Translations under genes and position numbers: made by a program
Assembly (NCBI RefSeq): GCF_023273875.1
Contig: NZ_CP096882.1
Coordinates: 1,736,001-1,800,000, forward strand
Length of the DNA stretch: 64,000 nt
From: Pseudarthrobacter sp. SSS035
Lineage (GTDB): Bacteria; Actinomycetota; Actinomycetes; Actinomycetales; Micrococcaceae
Direction: 5' to 3'
In this document: piece by piece, positions 24,867 through 32,669 of the stretch
Position numbering within the stretch: position 1 is the stretch's first letter
How the letters are laid out: each line of letters starts with the position of its first letter
The notes under the pieces: model-generated
Seen by the model: the letters and a program-made list of their open reading frames with translations, nothing else
The model's database searches: none
Told to the model about the DNA's origin: nothing

Positions 24867-26135
24867 GTGCAAGAAAAGCGGCAGGCCGGACCCGGCCCTT
24901 CCACAGGTGGGTCCCGTTTCTATGCAGGCCTGGCGCTGCTCGCATTGGTGCTTGTGTCCGTCAATCTTCGGCCTGCCATCACCACCATCGCCGGCGTCAT
25001 GAACCAGCTCCAGGGTGCATTTAGCCTGGACCCCTCTCTGCTGCCGCTTCTGTGTACCCTGCCCGTGTTGGCGTTTGGCGTCTCCGGACCGATCGGCCCA
25101 TGGCTCGCCAAACGGCTCGGAACAGGCCGGGCGGTTGCGCTTGCGCTGTTGATCCTGGCTGTGGCGCTGATTGTCCGGGTCGTGGTGCCAGCCCTCCTCC
25201 TGCCAGGCACGTTCCTGGCCGGCATGGCCATCATGACGGCCAGCGTGCTGGTTCCGCAGATCGTCAAAGCCAACCGCGGCACAGGCTGGTGGACCGGGCT
25301 CTGCACCATGGGCTTCGGACTCGGAGCAGCCCTCGGTGCCGGGCTGGTCCAGCCGCTCGAGCAGGCCTTCGGAGGCAGCCTCACGTGGGCATTGGCCGTT
25401 TGGGCCGTGCCGGCACTGTTGGGTGCCGTCCTCATCCAGCGCTCCGGAGGACGCTCACCAGCGGCAGTCACCACAGCGGGCTCGCCCTCCGGAGTCTCCG
25501 GAACGGTCACGCCCCTACGGAAGCAGTGGACAGCCTGGGCTGTAACAGCCTTTTTCGGGCTGCAAGCCATGCTGTACTTCGCCATTACGTCATGGCTGGC
25601 CGTGTACTTGGTGTCCCTGGGCCTGTCGCCTGCCGACGCCGCCGCCCTCTTGGCCTGGTTCAGCCTGGCGGGACTCCCTGCGAGCCTGCTGGCTCCTGTC
25701 TTGGCAAGCCGTCCAGCCGTCTTGCGTTTCATGGCGCCCGGCCTTGGCCTGCTCGTGGCGGCAGCATTGCTCGGGGTCCTTTTGGCACCGGCTGGCCTGC
25801 AATTCGTCGCGGTCGGCTTGCTAGGAACAGTCCAGAGCGCCGGCTTCGGTTTGGCCATGGCCCTGGTAGTGATCCGCTCGGCAGGACCGCAGTCGGCGGG
25901 AAGGCTCTCCGCCATGAGCCAAGGATTCGGGTTCGCACTGGCCTCCCTTGGTCCCCTGGGCGCTGGCCTTCTGCACACACTGACTGGCGGCTGGGAGGTG
26001 ACGTTTTGGGCGCTCGCGGCCGAAGCCGTGGTGCTGGCAGGTGCAGGCTACTTTGCCATCAGAGGGCCGGTGGTGAGCGTAGAGCCTGCCGGGCTGTCCA
26101 CAGAGCCGCACACGAAACCCTCGCTTGTTCGATAA
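24867..26135 (+). CDS. MFS transporter, CynX/NimT-like
   Basis: A 422-residue MFS permease of the CynX (cyanate permease) group. The N-terminal signature VSVNLRPAITTIAGV, the loop motif GPWLAKRLGTGRAVAL and about twelve hydrophobic segments are present. Members move small anions, nitroimidazoles or are of unknown substrate. The GTG start has GAGGAG nine bases upstream. An operator-like palindrome sits directly upstream and a GntR regulator gene follows, suggesting local control by the imported compound. Confidence 0.88.
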   Translation: MQEKRQAGPGPSTGGSRFYAGLALLALVLVSVNLRPAITTIAGVMNQLQGAFSLDPSLLPLLCTLPVLAFGVSGPIGPWLAKRLGTGRAVALALLILAVALIVRVVVPALLLPGTFLAGMAIMTASVLVPQIVKANRGTGWWTGLCTMGFGLGAALGAGLVQPLEQAFGGSLTWALAVWAVPALLGAVLIQRSGGRSPAAVTTAGSPSGVSGTVTPLRKQWTAWAVTAFFGLQAMLYFAITSWLAVYLVSLGLSPADAAALLAWFSLAGLPASLLAPVLASRPAVLRFMAPGLGLLVAAALLGVLLAPAGLQFVAVGLLGTVQSAGFGLAMALVVIRSAGPQSAGRLSAMSQGFGFALASLGPLGAGLLHTLTGGWEVTFWALAAEAVVLAGAGYFAIRGPVVSVEPAGLSTEPHTKPSLVR

Positions 26136-26261
26136 TCCTCCCGTTCACGCTGTACGTCAGGCTATTGTGTGACAGTTTGGCGCGCAGCGCGGGGAGAGAA
26201 TTGACCTGTTTGGAATTCCCGAACGTCCATCCCGCCGGAGTCATTTCCCAAAGGAACAGCG

Positions 26262-26429
26262 GTGGCTGATGCTGATGCCGGCTTGATAGAAGGAGTAGAC
26301 CTGGATTTCTGGCGCGGGAAGGCCCCAGAACCCTTCAACAAGATGCGCCGGGCCTATACAGTCAGGGATGCCCTGAACCGCCCCGCCGACGAGCTGTTTC
26401 CAGCCGTATATGCTCGGTTGGAACGCTGA
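26262..26429 (+). CDS. short ORF, 55 residues
   Basis: A 55-codon frame starting GTG with AAAGGA six bases upstream and ending 17 bases before the GntR gene. The product is polar (DLDFWRGKAPEPFNKMRR, then RPADELFPAVYARLER) and its codon use looks like genuine coding DNA. It could be a complete small protein or the C-terminal scar of a larger deleted gene. No family is recognised. The surrounding 26136-26261 shows nothing else. Confidence 0.4.
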   Translation: MADADAGLIEGVDLDFWRGKAPEPFNKMRRAYTVRDALNRPADELFPAVYARLER

Positions 26430-26446
26430 CCGGCGCCGACCGGCGA

Positions 26447-27160
26447 ATGGAGCGGATGCACGAAGGGAAGTTGACAGTGGCTGAGGCGATGCCGGAAATC
26501 GGGAATGGCCGCGATGACGAGGCCCGCGCAGAGTACGTCTACCAACTGGTCTTGGAGGGTATCGTTACCGGCACGTTCGCCCAGGGAGTGCGTCTGCGCG
26601 AACGAGAATTGTCCGAGATGTACAACGTCTCCAGGATTCCCGTCCGCGAAGCCATCCAACGGCTGGAGCAGGACGGCTTCGTGGCCACTTTCCCGCGCCG
26701 TGGCGCCGCAGTCCGGCAATTGACTCTGACGGACGTCAACGAACTCTTCGACGTTCGCCTTTGCCTGGAAACGTTCGCCGCTCGGATGGCCGCCACGCGT
26801 GTTGCCGGAGGCCAGTCCGGCGGACGGCTCGAGGAATTGATGGAAGCCTCGAAGGCCGCCATTGATGAAGGCCGAGGGGAAGACGTGGCCTTAATCAGTG
26901 CCGAGCTGCATGCCGAAATCGTGCGCCTCTCCGGCAACAGACTATTGATCGAATCCGTGAAGCCCTTGTTCGGACGCATGCGCTGGATTTTTGGGCTGTC
27001 CCATAACCGCAGCAACGAACTGCAACGCGACGAGCACACGGAACTGTGCAATGCGATCCTGAAGGGCCGGCCGGACCTGGCCTACTCACTGGCGTACACG
27101 CACATCGAACTGGGCCGCGAACCCGTATTGGCCGGCCTCGCGGAAACCCTAGAGCCCTAA
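26447..27160 (+). CDS. GntR-family regulator, FCD (FadR) subfamily
   Basis: A 237-residue repressor. The winged HTH lies at about residues 28-93 (VYQLVLEGIVTGTFAQGVRL, RIPVREAIQRLEQDGFV, RRGAAVRQL) and the all-helical FCD ligand domain at 97-230, with metal-binding candidates Asp in LFDVRLCLE and His in ELHAEIV and YTHIELGR. A GTG at 26477 with AAGGGA in front is an alternative start. It probably binds TTGGTATACCAA-like sites seen before the MFS, amidohydrolase, PaaX and cyclodeaminase genes; that link is inferred. Confidence 0.9.
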   Translation: MERMHEGKLTVAEAMPEIGNGRDDEARAEYVYQLVLEGIVTGTFAQGVRLRERELSEMYNVSRIPVREAIQRLEQDGFVATFPRRGAAVRQLTLTDVNELFDVRLCLETFAARMAATRVAGGQSGGRLEELMEASKAAIDEGRGEDVALISAELHAEIVRLSGNRLLIESVKPLFGRMRWIFGLSHNRSNELQRDEHTELCNAILKGRPDLAYSLAYTHIELGREPVLAGLAETLEP

Positions 27161-27166
27161 AACGCT

Positions 27167-27198
27167 CGACGGCGGCACTTGCCTGAGTGCCGCCGTCG
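27167..27198 (+). terminator. strong hairpin after the GntR gene
   Basis: Perfect 12-bp arms CGACGGCGGCAC / GTGCCGCCGTCG with an 8-base loop, seven bases after the GntR stop, followed by AAATT. Probable transcription terminator. Confidence 0.75.
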
Positions 27199-27344
27199 AA
27201 ATTCGGTCAACGAGTGTCCCGTGTCAATCTAGTTGAACCGCATCGCCCCGGAAATGCGGTTTGGGTCAACTAAGTGAGAAAAAAGTTCCCCAGTTTGCCT
27301 CACTTTGGATACCGTCGCCTTCCCCGGCTACACACTCGCCAGCG

Positions 27345-27610
27345 GCGCCAGCCGGGACGTGGGGATACACAGCACCCACGATCAAGGCATCTGCCCGCGC
27401 CATGGTCTCTGGATCTGCGCCGGTGCCACCGGCTTCGCCGACTAGTTCTCCATTCAAGCCGGCCCGCACATCACCACGGCCTGGCATCACCACAAAAACC
27501 TCATCGCCCGACTCGGCCGCCCCGAGTGCGGAAAGCCTTCCACATCGCGACTGTCATCAACCGGACCTGGTACGACCAGTTCCAACACTCCACCGCAGCC
27601 ACCGACACCT
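27345..27610 (+). pseudogene. TniQ-like or HTH protein remnant
   Basis: A broken frame reads ICPRHGLWICAGATGFAD, an in-frame stop, then AWHHHKNLIARLGRP and AFHIATVINRTWYDQF. The CPRH-x-LW motif and the following helical repeat pattern resemble actinobacterial TniQ-like zinc proteins found with transposons. Stop codons and the missing N-terminus show it is dead. It adds to the mobile debris between 22.8 and 28 kb. Confidence 0.45.
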
Positions 27611-27699
27611 AGGACACCCTGGCAGTCGACCAGCCGGTGCATGCGACCCGACCATCACCTCGCTAACTTCACCGGACGCCAAGTTATGACCCCTGATGT

Positions 27700-27930
27700 T
27701 CACCCGGTGGTTTGGAGCCAGATAAGGGCTTCCTTTTCGTCCGTGAAGTAGTTGACGGGGTATGTGGGCGGCCCCAGCCGCAGAAAGACCGGGGTGCCAC
27801 CCACCACGGCCAACGCCGTGACGTCGGCCGCTCCATTCAAAAAGCCGACCGCTGGACGACTGACAGAACCGACCCGGCTATCTGCAGCAGCACGGCACCC
27901 GGCTTCCTCCGTGTCCGGCGGGTCACTCAC
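27700..27930 (-). pseudogene. C-terminal fragment of a STAS-like protein
   Basis: 76 codons ending FTDEKEALIWLQTTG. The last 45 residues (ADVTALAVVGGTPVFLRLG, then YFTDEKEALIWL) resemble the end of the SpoIIAA/STAS-like proteins common in Arthrobacter, in which a DE-x-EAxxWL helix closes the domain. The first 30 residues are not conserved-looking and no start site is evident, so it is read as a truncated remnant. Assignment is tentative. Confidence 0.35.
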
Positions 27931-28059
27931 GGCGGAGGACGGCGAGGCTGATCAGTGACTGACACCACAAGCGCCATGACTATCGCACATTTCAGACGGT
28001 CGTCACAATCTATATATTGGGTTATGCATGAATTTCCTTTCATGCCGCGAAAGGGGCCA

Positions 28060-28497
28060 ATGAACGACGTTGCAGCACGCTACCCGCAGGCCAGCATTGA
28101 ACGGACCGTCGAATGGGTCGATACCGACGCTTCCGGCCACCAACACAACTCCGCCATCCTGCGCTGGGTGGAAGGGGCCGAGGCCGAGCTCTTCCGCAGT
28201 CTCGACTTGCCCGACTATTTTCCGAGTGCACCAAGGGTCCAGCAGGTGATCAACTACAGGGCCAAACTGTGGTTCGGCCAACGCGTCACCGCCACGGTGC
28301 GGATCCACACACTGGGCCGCACCTCCATGACCCTGGCCTTCGAGGTCCACGGCCATGCCCAAGGCACCTCCGAGGGCGGTATCGCCGCATACGGAACCGT
28401 AACGACCGCCCATGTTCCCGCGGGAGCAAGCTCCGCCCAACCATGGCCGGCGCATATCCGCGAGGCTGCCGGGCCCGTCACTGGCGATACCTACTGA
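28060..28497 (+). CDS. acyl-CoA thioesterase, 4HBT hotdog family
   Basis: A 145-residue hotdog-fold thioesterase. The catalytic-type motif WVDTDASGHQHNSAIL matches the D-x-D-x-x-G-H-x-x-N signature of 4-hydroxybenzoyl-CoA thioesterase relatives, with the Asp as probable catalytic residue. The ATG at 28060 follows GAAAGG; 35 codons of a longer frame are discounted. It stands alone between mobile remnants and the converging amidohydrolase, so its substrate, probably an aromatic or short-chain acyl-CoA, is not indicated by context. Confidence 0.82.
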   Translation: MNDVAARYPQASIERTVEWVDTDASGHQHNSAILRWVEGAEAELFRSLDLPDYFPSAPRVQQVINYRAKLWFGQRVTATVRIHTLGRTSMTLAFEVHGHAQGTSEGGIAAYGTVTTAHVPAGASSAQPWPAHIREAAGPVTGDTY

Positions 28498-28562
28498 ACC
28501 CCAACCGAAACCGGCTCCGGTTCTGCCGTGATGCGCTTGCGCCGCCAGAGCACGCGCACGGC

Positions 28563-28608
28563 GCGCCCGCAGCGACCGAAGATTGTCACAATCTGGTGCT
28601 GCGGGCGC
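28563..28608. terminator. long hairpin between converging genes
   Basis: Outer arms GCGCCCGCAGC / GCTGCGGGCGC (11 perfect pairs), then ACC/GGT and an inner AGATTG / CAATCT, with small bulges and a TCA loop: 20 pairs in 46 bases. It lies between the thioesterase and the converging amidohydrolase and would work in both directions. Nothing else is recognisable in 28498-28680. Confidence 0.65.
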
Positions 28609-28680
28609 AACGTCACCTCGGCGACGGCGCCGTCACCGATGGCAGGAGCGTATCGACTGCCGTCGGTCTCCGTTCGCGCG

Positions 28681-29877
28681 TCAGACCAGCACTTCGCCGT
28701 CGCGAGCGACGACGCGGCCTCCGGAGACCACAAGGCGCCGCTGCGGGCAGCGCACGAGCACGTCCGGCACGTTCTCGGCGTCGAGGAGCACGATGTCGGC
28801 GCGCGCACCGGCGACGAGGTCATGCTGTTCCCGTCCGACGAACGGCGCGCCGTGCTTCGTCGCGTACTCGACCGCGGTGGTGAGCTTGTCGTCGTGGCGA
28901 AGCCCGTGCAGGCGTGCGAAGGCGAATGCCACGCGCAGCAGGTCCCCGTCGCCGAACGGCGACCACAGGTCGCGGATGCCGTCGGTGCCGAGGCCCAGCG
29001 GAACGCCTCGCTCCCGCATCCGCTGCCAAGGCAGCGGCGCGGTACCGCTCATCGCGACGGTGGTCCACGAGATGCCCGCCTCGGCGAGGCCCTCGATGAT
29101 CTCCTCCTGCACGCTCTGCTGCAGCGCGCCCATGGCGAAGCCGTGCGAGATGTTCACCTTGCCCTGCAGGCCGGAGTCGATCGTGCGGCGGATTACCTGA
29201 CGGTACTCGTACGCGCCGAGCGAGCCGAAGTCGTGCAGGTGCAGATCGAGGCCGACGCCCCGGTCGACGGCGATCTGGAACAGCCCGTCGAGCTGACCCT
29301 CGACGTCGCCGTCGATCGTGCCCGGGTCAAGCCCGCCAATGCTGTCGGCCCCGGCCTGGGCGGCCTCGTCCAGCAGCCGCATCACGCCCGGCCGGCGCAG
29401 CACGCCGTCCTGCGGGAACGCCACCGTCTCGACGTGGATCGCCCCGTCGAGCTCGGCGACGGCGGCATGCACCGACTCGAGGCCCTTCAGCCCGATGCCG
29501 AGGTCGACGTCGATGTGCGTGCGGGTCGCGGTGGTGCCGTGGCGGAGGAACTCGCGCAGAACCGCGGTGGCCGAGTTCGCGTTCGGGATGTCGTAATTCC
29601 CGCGCTCGGCGCGCTCGTTCGCGATCCAGCCCTCGACGGTCGGGTGGTCGGAATAGGTGTACGGCACCCACGGCTTGCCCCACCAACTCTTGTCGACGTG
29701 GGCGTGTGAATTGATGAACCCGGGAAGGGCCAGCAGCCCGCCACCGTCGAGGTCACCGGGTTCGGACGCTCCCGAGGCGGGTGCCACCTCGGTGATGACG
29801 CCGGCGCTGATAGTGACGTCCGCGGCCTCGGCGCCCCACGGGCGCACGTTCCTCAGGGTGAATTTCTTGCCAGTCAT
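28681..29877 (-). CDS. cytosine-deaminase-like amidohydrolase, copy 1
   Basis: A 398-residue amidohydrolase of the cytosine deaminase (CodA)/AtzC-like group, which deaminate or hydrolyse N-heterocycles. Metal and catalytic positions: His58 and His60 in NSHAHVDKS, the DLHLHD strand (211-216), His245 in ISHGFA and Asp299 in GLGTDGIRD. It is the last gene of a leftward operon with an amino-acid-type ABC importer, and is a paralogue of the first gene (32670-33872) with nearly identical motif spacing. It lacks the HCDE of CodA, so substrate is uncertain. Confidence 0.87.
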   Translation of the reverse strand: MTGKKFTLRNVRPWGAEAADVTISAGVITEVAPASGASEPGDLDGGGLLALPGFINSHAHVDKSWWGKPWVPYTYSDHPTVEGWIANERAERGNYDIPNANSATAVLREFLRHGTTATRTHIDVDLGIGLKGLESVHAAVAELDGAIHVETVAFPQDGVLRRPGVMRLLDEAAQAGADSIGGLDPGTIDGDVEGQLDGLFQIAVDRGVGLDLHLHDFGSLGAYEYRQVIRRTIDSGLQGKVNISHGFAMGALQQSVQEEIIEGLAEAGISWTTVAMSGTAPLPWQRMRERGVPLGLGTDGIRDLWSPFGDGDLLRVAFAFARLHGLRHDDKLTTAVEYATKHGAPFVGREQHDLVAGARADIVLLDAENVPDVLVRCPQRRLVVSGGRVVARDGEVLV

Positions 29878-29901
29878 TCTGTTCCTTCTTTCTTCTGGGA
29901 T

Positions 29902-30693
29902 TCAGTGCACGCGGCGGAGGAAGGCCGCTGTGCGCTCGTGCTGCGGGTTGTCGAGTACCTCGCGCGCCGGACCGTCTTCGAGCACGCGGCCCTGGTCCAT
30001 GAAGACCACCCGGTCAGCGACCTCGCGGGCGAAGCCGATCTCATGCGTGACGACGATCATCGTCATTCCCTCGTCGGCGACCTGCCGCATGGTCTGCAGA
30101 ACCTCGCCCACCAACTCGGGGTCGAGCGCGCTCGTCGGCTCGTCGAACATCATGAGTCGCGGCTCCATGGCGAGCGCCCTGGCGATCGCCACGCGCTGCT
30201 GCTGGCCACCCGAGAGCTGGCTCGGGTACGAGTCTTCCTTGTCGGCCAGGCCGACCTTGGCCAGCACCTGCCGCGCGTGCGCGAGCGCCTCCTTGCGCGG
30301 GCGGCCCAGGATCCTGGCCGGGCCGTAGGTGACGTTGTCGAGGGCCGTCATGTGACCGAACAGGTTGAAGTGCTGGAACACCATGCCGATGTGCTGGCGG
30401 GCCTTGGCCACGCGGCGTTCGCTCTGCTCGTAGAGCTGCTCGTCGTGCAGCTCGTAGCCGACGCGTTGGCCGTTTACCTCGATGACGCCGCCGTCGACGG
30501 GGTCAAGGTGGTTGATGCACCGCAGCAGCGTGCTCTTGCCCGAGCCCGACGGCCCGAGGATGCAGACGATCTCACCGGTGCGCACCTCGATGTCGACGCC
30601 CCGGAGCACATGGTTGTGCCCGAGCCACTTGTGTACTCCGTCAATGCGCAGCATCGTGTCGGTCGCAGTTCTTGCGGGTGCTACTTGCGTCAC
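29902..30693 (-). CDS. polar amino acid ABC importer ATPase, GlnQ type
   Basis: A 263-residue ATPase with Walker A GPSGSGKST, the QHFNLFGHMTALDNVTYGP block characteristic of amino-acid importers, signature LSGGQQQR and Walker B RLMMFDEPTSALDPELV. It overlaps the permease gene by 4 bases and precedes the amidohydrolase by 24 bases. It energises uptake of a polar, probably zwitterionic or heterocyclic solute that the two flanking amidohydrolases then process. Confidence 0.93.
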   Translation of the reverse strand: MTQVAPARTATDTMLRIDGVHKWLGHNHVLRGVDIEVRTGEIVCILGPSGSGKSTLLRCINHLDPVDGGVIEVNGQRVGYELHDEQLYEQSERRVAKARQHIGMVFQHFNLFGHMTALDNVTYGPARILGRPRKEALAHARQVLAKVGLADKEDSYPSQLSGGQQQRVAIARALAMEPRLMMFDEPTSALDPELVGEVLQTMRQVADEGMTMIVVTHEIGFAREVADRVVFMDQGRVLEDGPAREVLDNPQHERTAAFLRRVH

Positions 30694-31646
30694 AGCGCAT
30701 CTCCGTTCGTAGTTGTGGTGATGGGCGTCGTCCCCGGCGCCGTGCTTTTCGACGCCCGGCGCGACCCGGGCTGCGAGGCGTTGAAGCGACGTTCGAGGAA
30801 GTGCTGGCCGACGCCCGCGATGGTCACCAGGATCAGGTACCAGAGCACAGCCACGATGAGCAGGGGCAGGATCTTGAAGTTCTGCCCGTAGATGAGCTGC
30901 ACCCGGGTCAGCAGGTCGCTGCCACCGATCACGGAGACAAGCGAAGTGGCCTTCAGCATGCCTATGAACTGGTTGCCGGTGGGCGGGATGATGACCCGGA
31001 TGGACTGGGGCAGCACGATGCGCGCCAGGGCCTGGTTGCGGGTGAGGCCGAGGCTCACGCCCGCGTCGGTCTGGCCCGTCGGCACCGAGATGATGCCGCC
31101 TCGGATGATCTCGGCCATGTAGCCCGACTCGGCGAGCGAGAGGGCGATGAGGCCGGCGGTGAACCCCGAGATGAGGGTGTTTGTGTCCTGCCCCAGGATC
31201 ACGGGGAAGAGCACCGCCAGGTTGAACCAGAGCAGCACCTGCACGAGCATCGGGACGCCGCGGAAGAACCAGACGTAGGCGCGGCCAATGGCGCTAGCGA
31301 CCTTGTTGTTGCTCTGGATCATCAGGGCGATGATGAAGGCGAGCACGATCGAGATGAGCATGGCGGAGATCGCCAGCTGGATCGTGACGCCGACGCCCTG
31401 CAGCACCACCGGGTTGAACATGTACTCCCAGGTGACGCTCCACTCCATGTTGGGGTTCTGGGCCTGGGACTGGATGAAGAGGACGAGCAGCGCGATCGCG
31501 ACGAGCCCGGAGACGATCTGGCCGTACTGGAGGCGCCGCTTCGCACGGATCGGCGCCTCCTGCACGGGCGGCTCGTCGCCGGGCCGGCGCACGTAATGCG
31601 CCGGACCGGTAGATGTCGGCAGTGACGAGTGGGTGAGGTCGGCCAT
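30690..31646 (-). CDS. polar amino acid ABC importer permease, HisM/GlnP type
   Basis: A 318-residue permease of the His/Glu/Gln/Arg/opine family. An N-terminal hydrophilic tail of about 45 residues is followed by a first membrane helix near 50-65, then the family block GVGVTIQLAISAMLIS, the WFFRGVPMLVQVLLWF motif, and the EAA-like loop GVSLGLTRNQALARIVLPQ. ATG at 31646 has GGAGAAG in front and lies two bases after the binding-protein stop; the 20 extra codons of the open frame fall inside that gene. Confidence 0.92.
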   Translation of the reverse strand: MADLTHSSLPTSTGPAHYVRRPGDEPPVQEAPIRAKRRLQYGQIVSGLVAIALLVLFIQSQAQNPNMEWSVTWEYMFNPVVLQGVGVTIQLAISAMLISIVLAFIIALMIQSNNKVASAIGRAYVWFFRGVPMLVQVLLWFNLAVLFPVILGQDTNTLISGFTAGLIALSLAESGYMAEIIRGGIISVPTGQTDAGVSLGLTRNQALARIVLPQSIRVIIPPTGNQFIGMLKATSLVSVIGGSDLLTRVQLIYGQNFKILPLLIVAVLWYLILVTIAGVGQHFLERRFNASQPGSRRASKSTAPGTTPITTTTNGDAL

Positions 31647-31648
31647 GA

Positions 31649-32581
31649 TCACTTCTCCGCCAGGTTGATGCCCGGGGTGTCGAGGTCGATGACCTCGACA
31701 TCCCACTTCTTCAGGACCTCGTCGTAGGTGCCGTCCTCGTGGATCGCCTTGAGGGCGGTAAGGAAGGCGTCGCGGAGTTCGGTCTGCTCCTTGTTGAACG
31801 TCATGCCGAGGTAGACCTTCTGCTCGAAGTCCACGGGGAGCGATTCGAGCTTGTCACCGGTCTCGCGCTGGATGACCGAGACCGCCATGTCGGGCCAGAA
31901 GATGGCGTCGACGCGGCCCGAGGTCACCGCGAGGTTCTTGTCGCTAGAGTTCGGGAAGGAGACCAGTTCGGTTGCGGGCTTGCCCGCGGCGACGCAAGCC
32001 GCGGCCATCATGTCGACGAGGCGCTTGGCGTCGGAGCCCTTCACGTCGCCGATCTTGAGGCCGCAGGCGCCGTCGACGGCGCTCGTGATGCCCTTGGGGT
32101 TGCCCTTCTGGAGCATGAACACGGTGCCGGCCCACTGGTAGTCGATGAAGTCGACCTGCTCCTGCCGCTTCTTGCGGTCGGTCATTCCGGCGATCGCTGC
32201 GTCGAACTTGCCGCTCTGCATGCCGATCAGGATCTGGTCGAAGGGCACCTTCTCCCATTTGACCGGGATGCCCAATTGCTTCGCCATCGACTCCATGAGG
32301 TCGACGTTGTAGCCCTGGATGCCGGTCGAGCCGGCGGGGGTGAAGTTGGCCGGCTCGAAGTCGGGCTGCGTGGCGACGGTGAGCACACCCTTATCCTTGA
32401 CCTTCTGCGGCAGCAGGTCGAAGAGGGGCGCTTTATCGTCGAGGGCGACGGCGGTCGCTGATCCGCCGGCCGTGGCCGTGGAGTCGGAGACGCCGCAGCC
32501 GGTGAAGGCGAGCAGGGCGAGGCCGCCTGCCGCGAGGGTGGCCGCAGCGCGGAGTGCGAAGGTGGTGCGGTAGAACGACAT
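31649..32581 (-). CDS. ABC importer substrate-binding lipoprotein, family 3
   Basis: A 310-residue periplasmic-binding-type lipoprotein of SBP_bac_3. The signal ends in FTGCGV, giving a lipidated Cys near residue 29. The mature part opens with KGVLTVATQPDFEPANFTP and GIQGYNVDLMESMAKQLG, a standard ligand-site region, and later has DAAIAGMTDRKKRQEQVDFI. It defines the substrate range of the importer; the ligand cannot be deduced. Confidence 0.92.
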   Translation of the reverse strand: MSFYRTTFALRAAATLAAGGLALLAFTGCGVSDSTATAGGSATAVALDDKAPLFDLLPQKVKDKGVLTVATQPDFEPANFTPAGSTGIQGYNVDLMESMAKQLGIPVKWEKVPFDQILIGMQSGKFDAAIAGMTDRKKRQEQVDFIDYQWAGTVFMLQKGNPKGITSAVDGACGLKIGDVKGSDAKRLVDMMAAACVAAGKPATELVSFPNSSDKNLAVTSGRVDAIFWPDMAVSVIQRETGDKLESLPVDFEQKVYLGMTFNKEQTELRDAFLTALKAIHEDGTYDEVLKKWDVEVIDLDTPGINLAEK

Positions 32582-32603
32582 TGTTCTTGCCTTTCGGGGC
32601 GAG

Positions 32604-32622
32604 GTTCCGCGGGATGCGGAAC
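32604..32622. terminator. short intra-operon hairpin
   Basis: GTTCCGC / GCGGAAC with a 5-base loop in the 88-base gap between the first amidohydrolase and the binding-protein gene. A second, weaker one (GCGAGC / GCTCGC) lies at 32639-32658. They may adjust the relative expression of the binding protein rather than stop transcription. Confidence 0.4.
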
Positions 32623-32669
32623 TGGTTGGGGGGAGGAAGCGAGCAGGGTTCCGCTCGCCGGGTGCAGGG

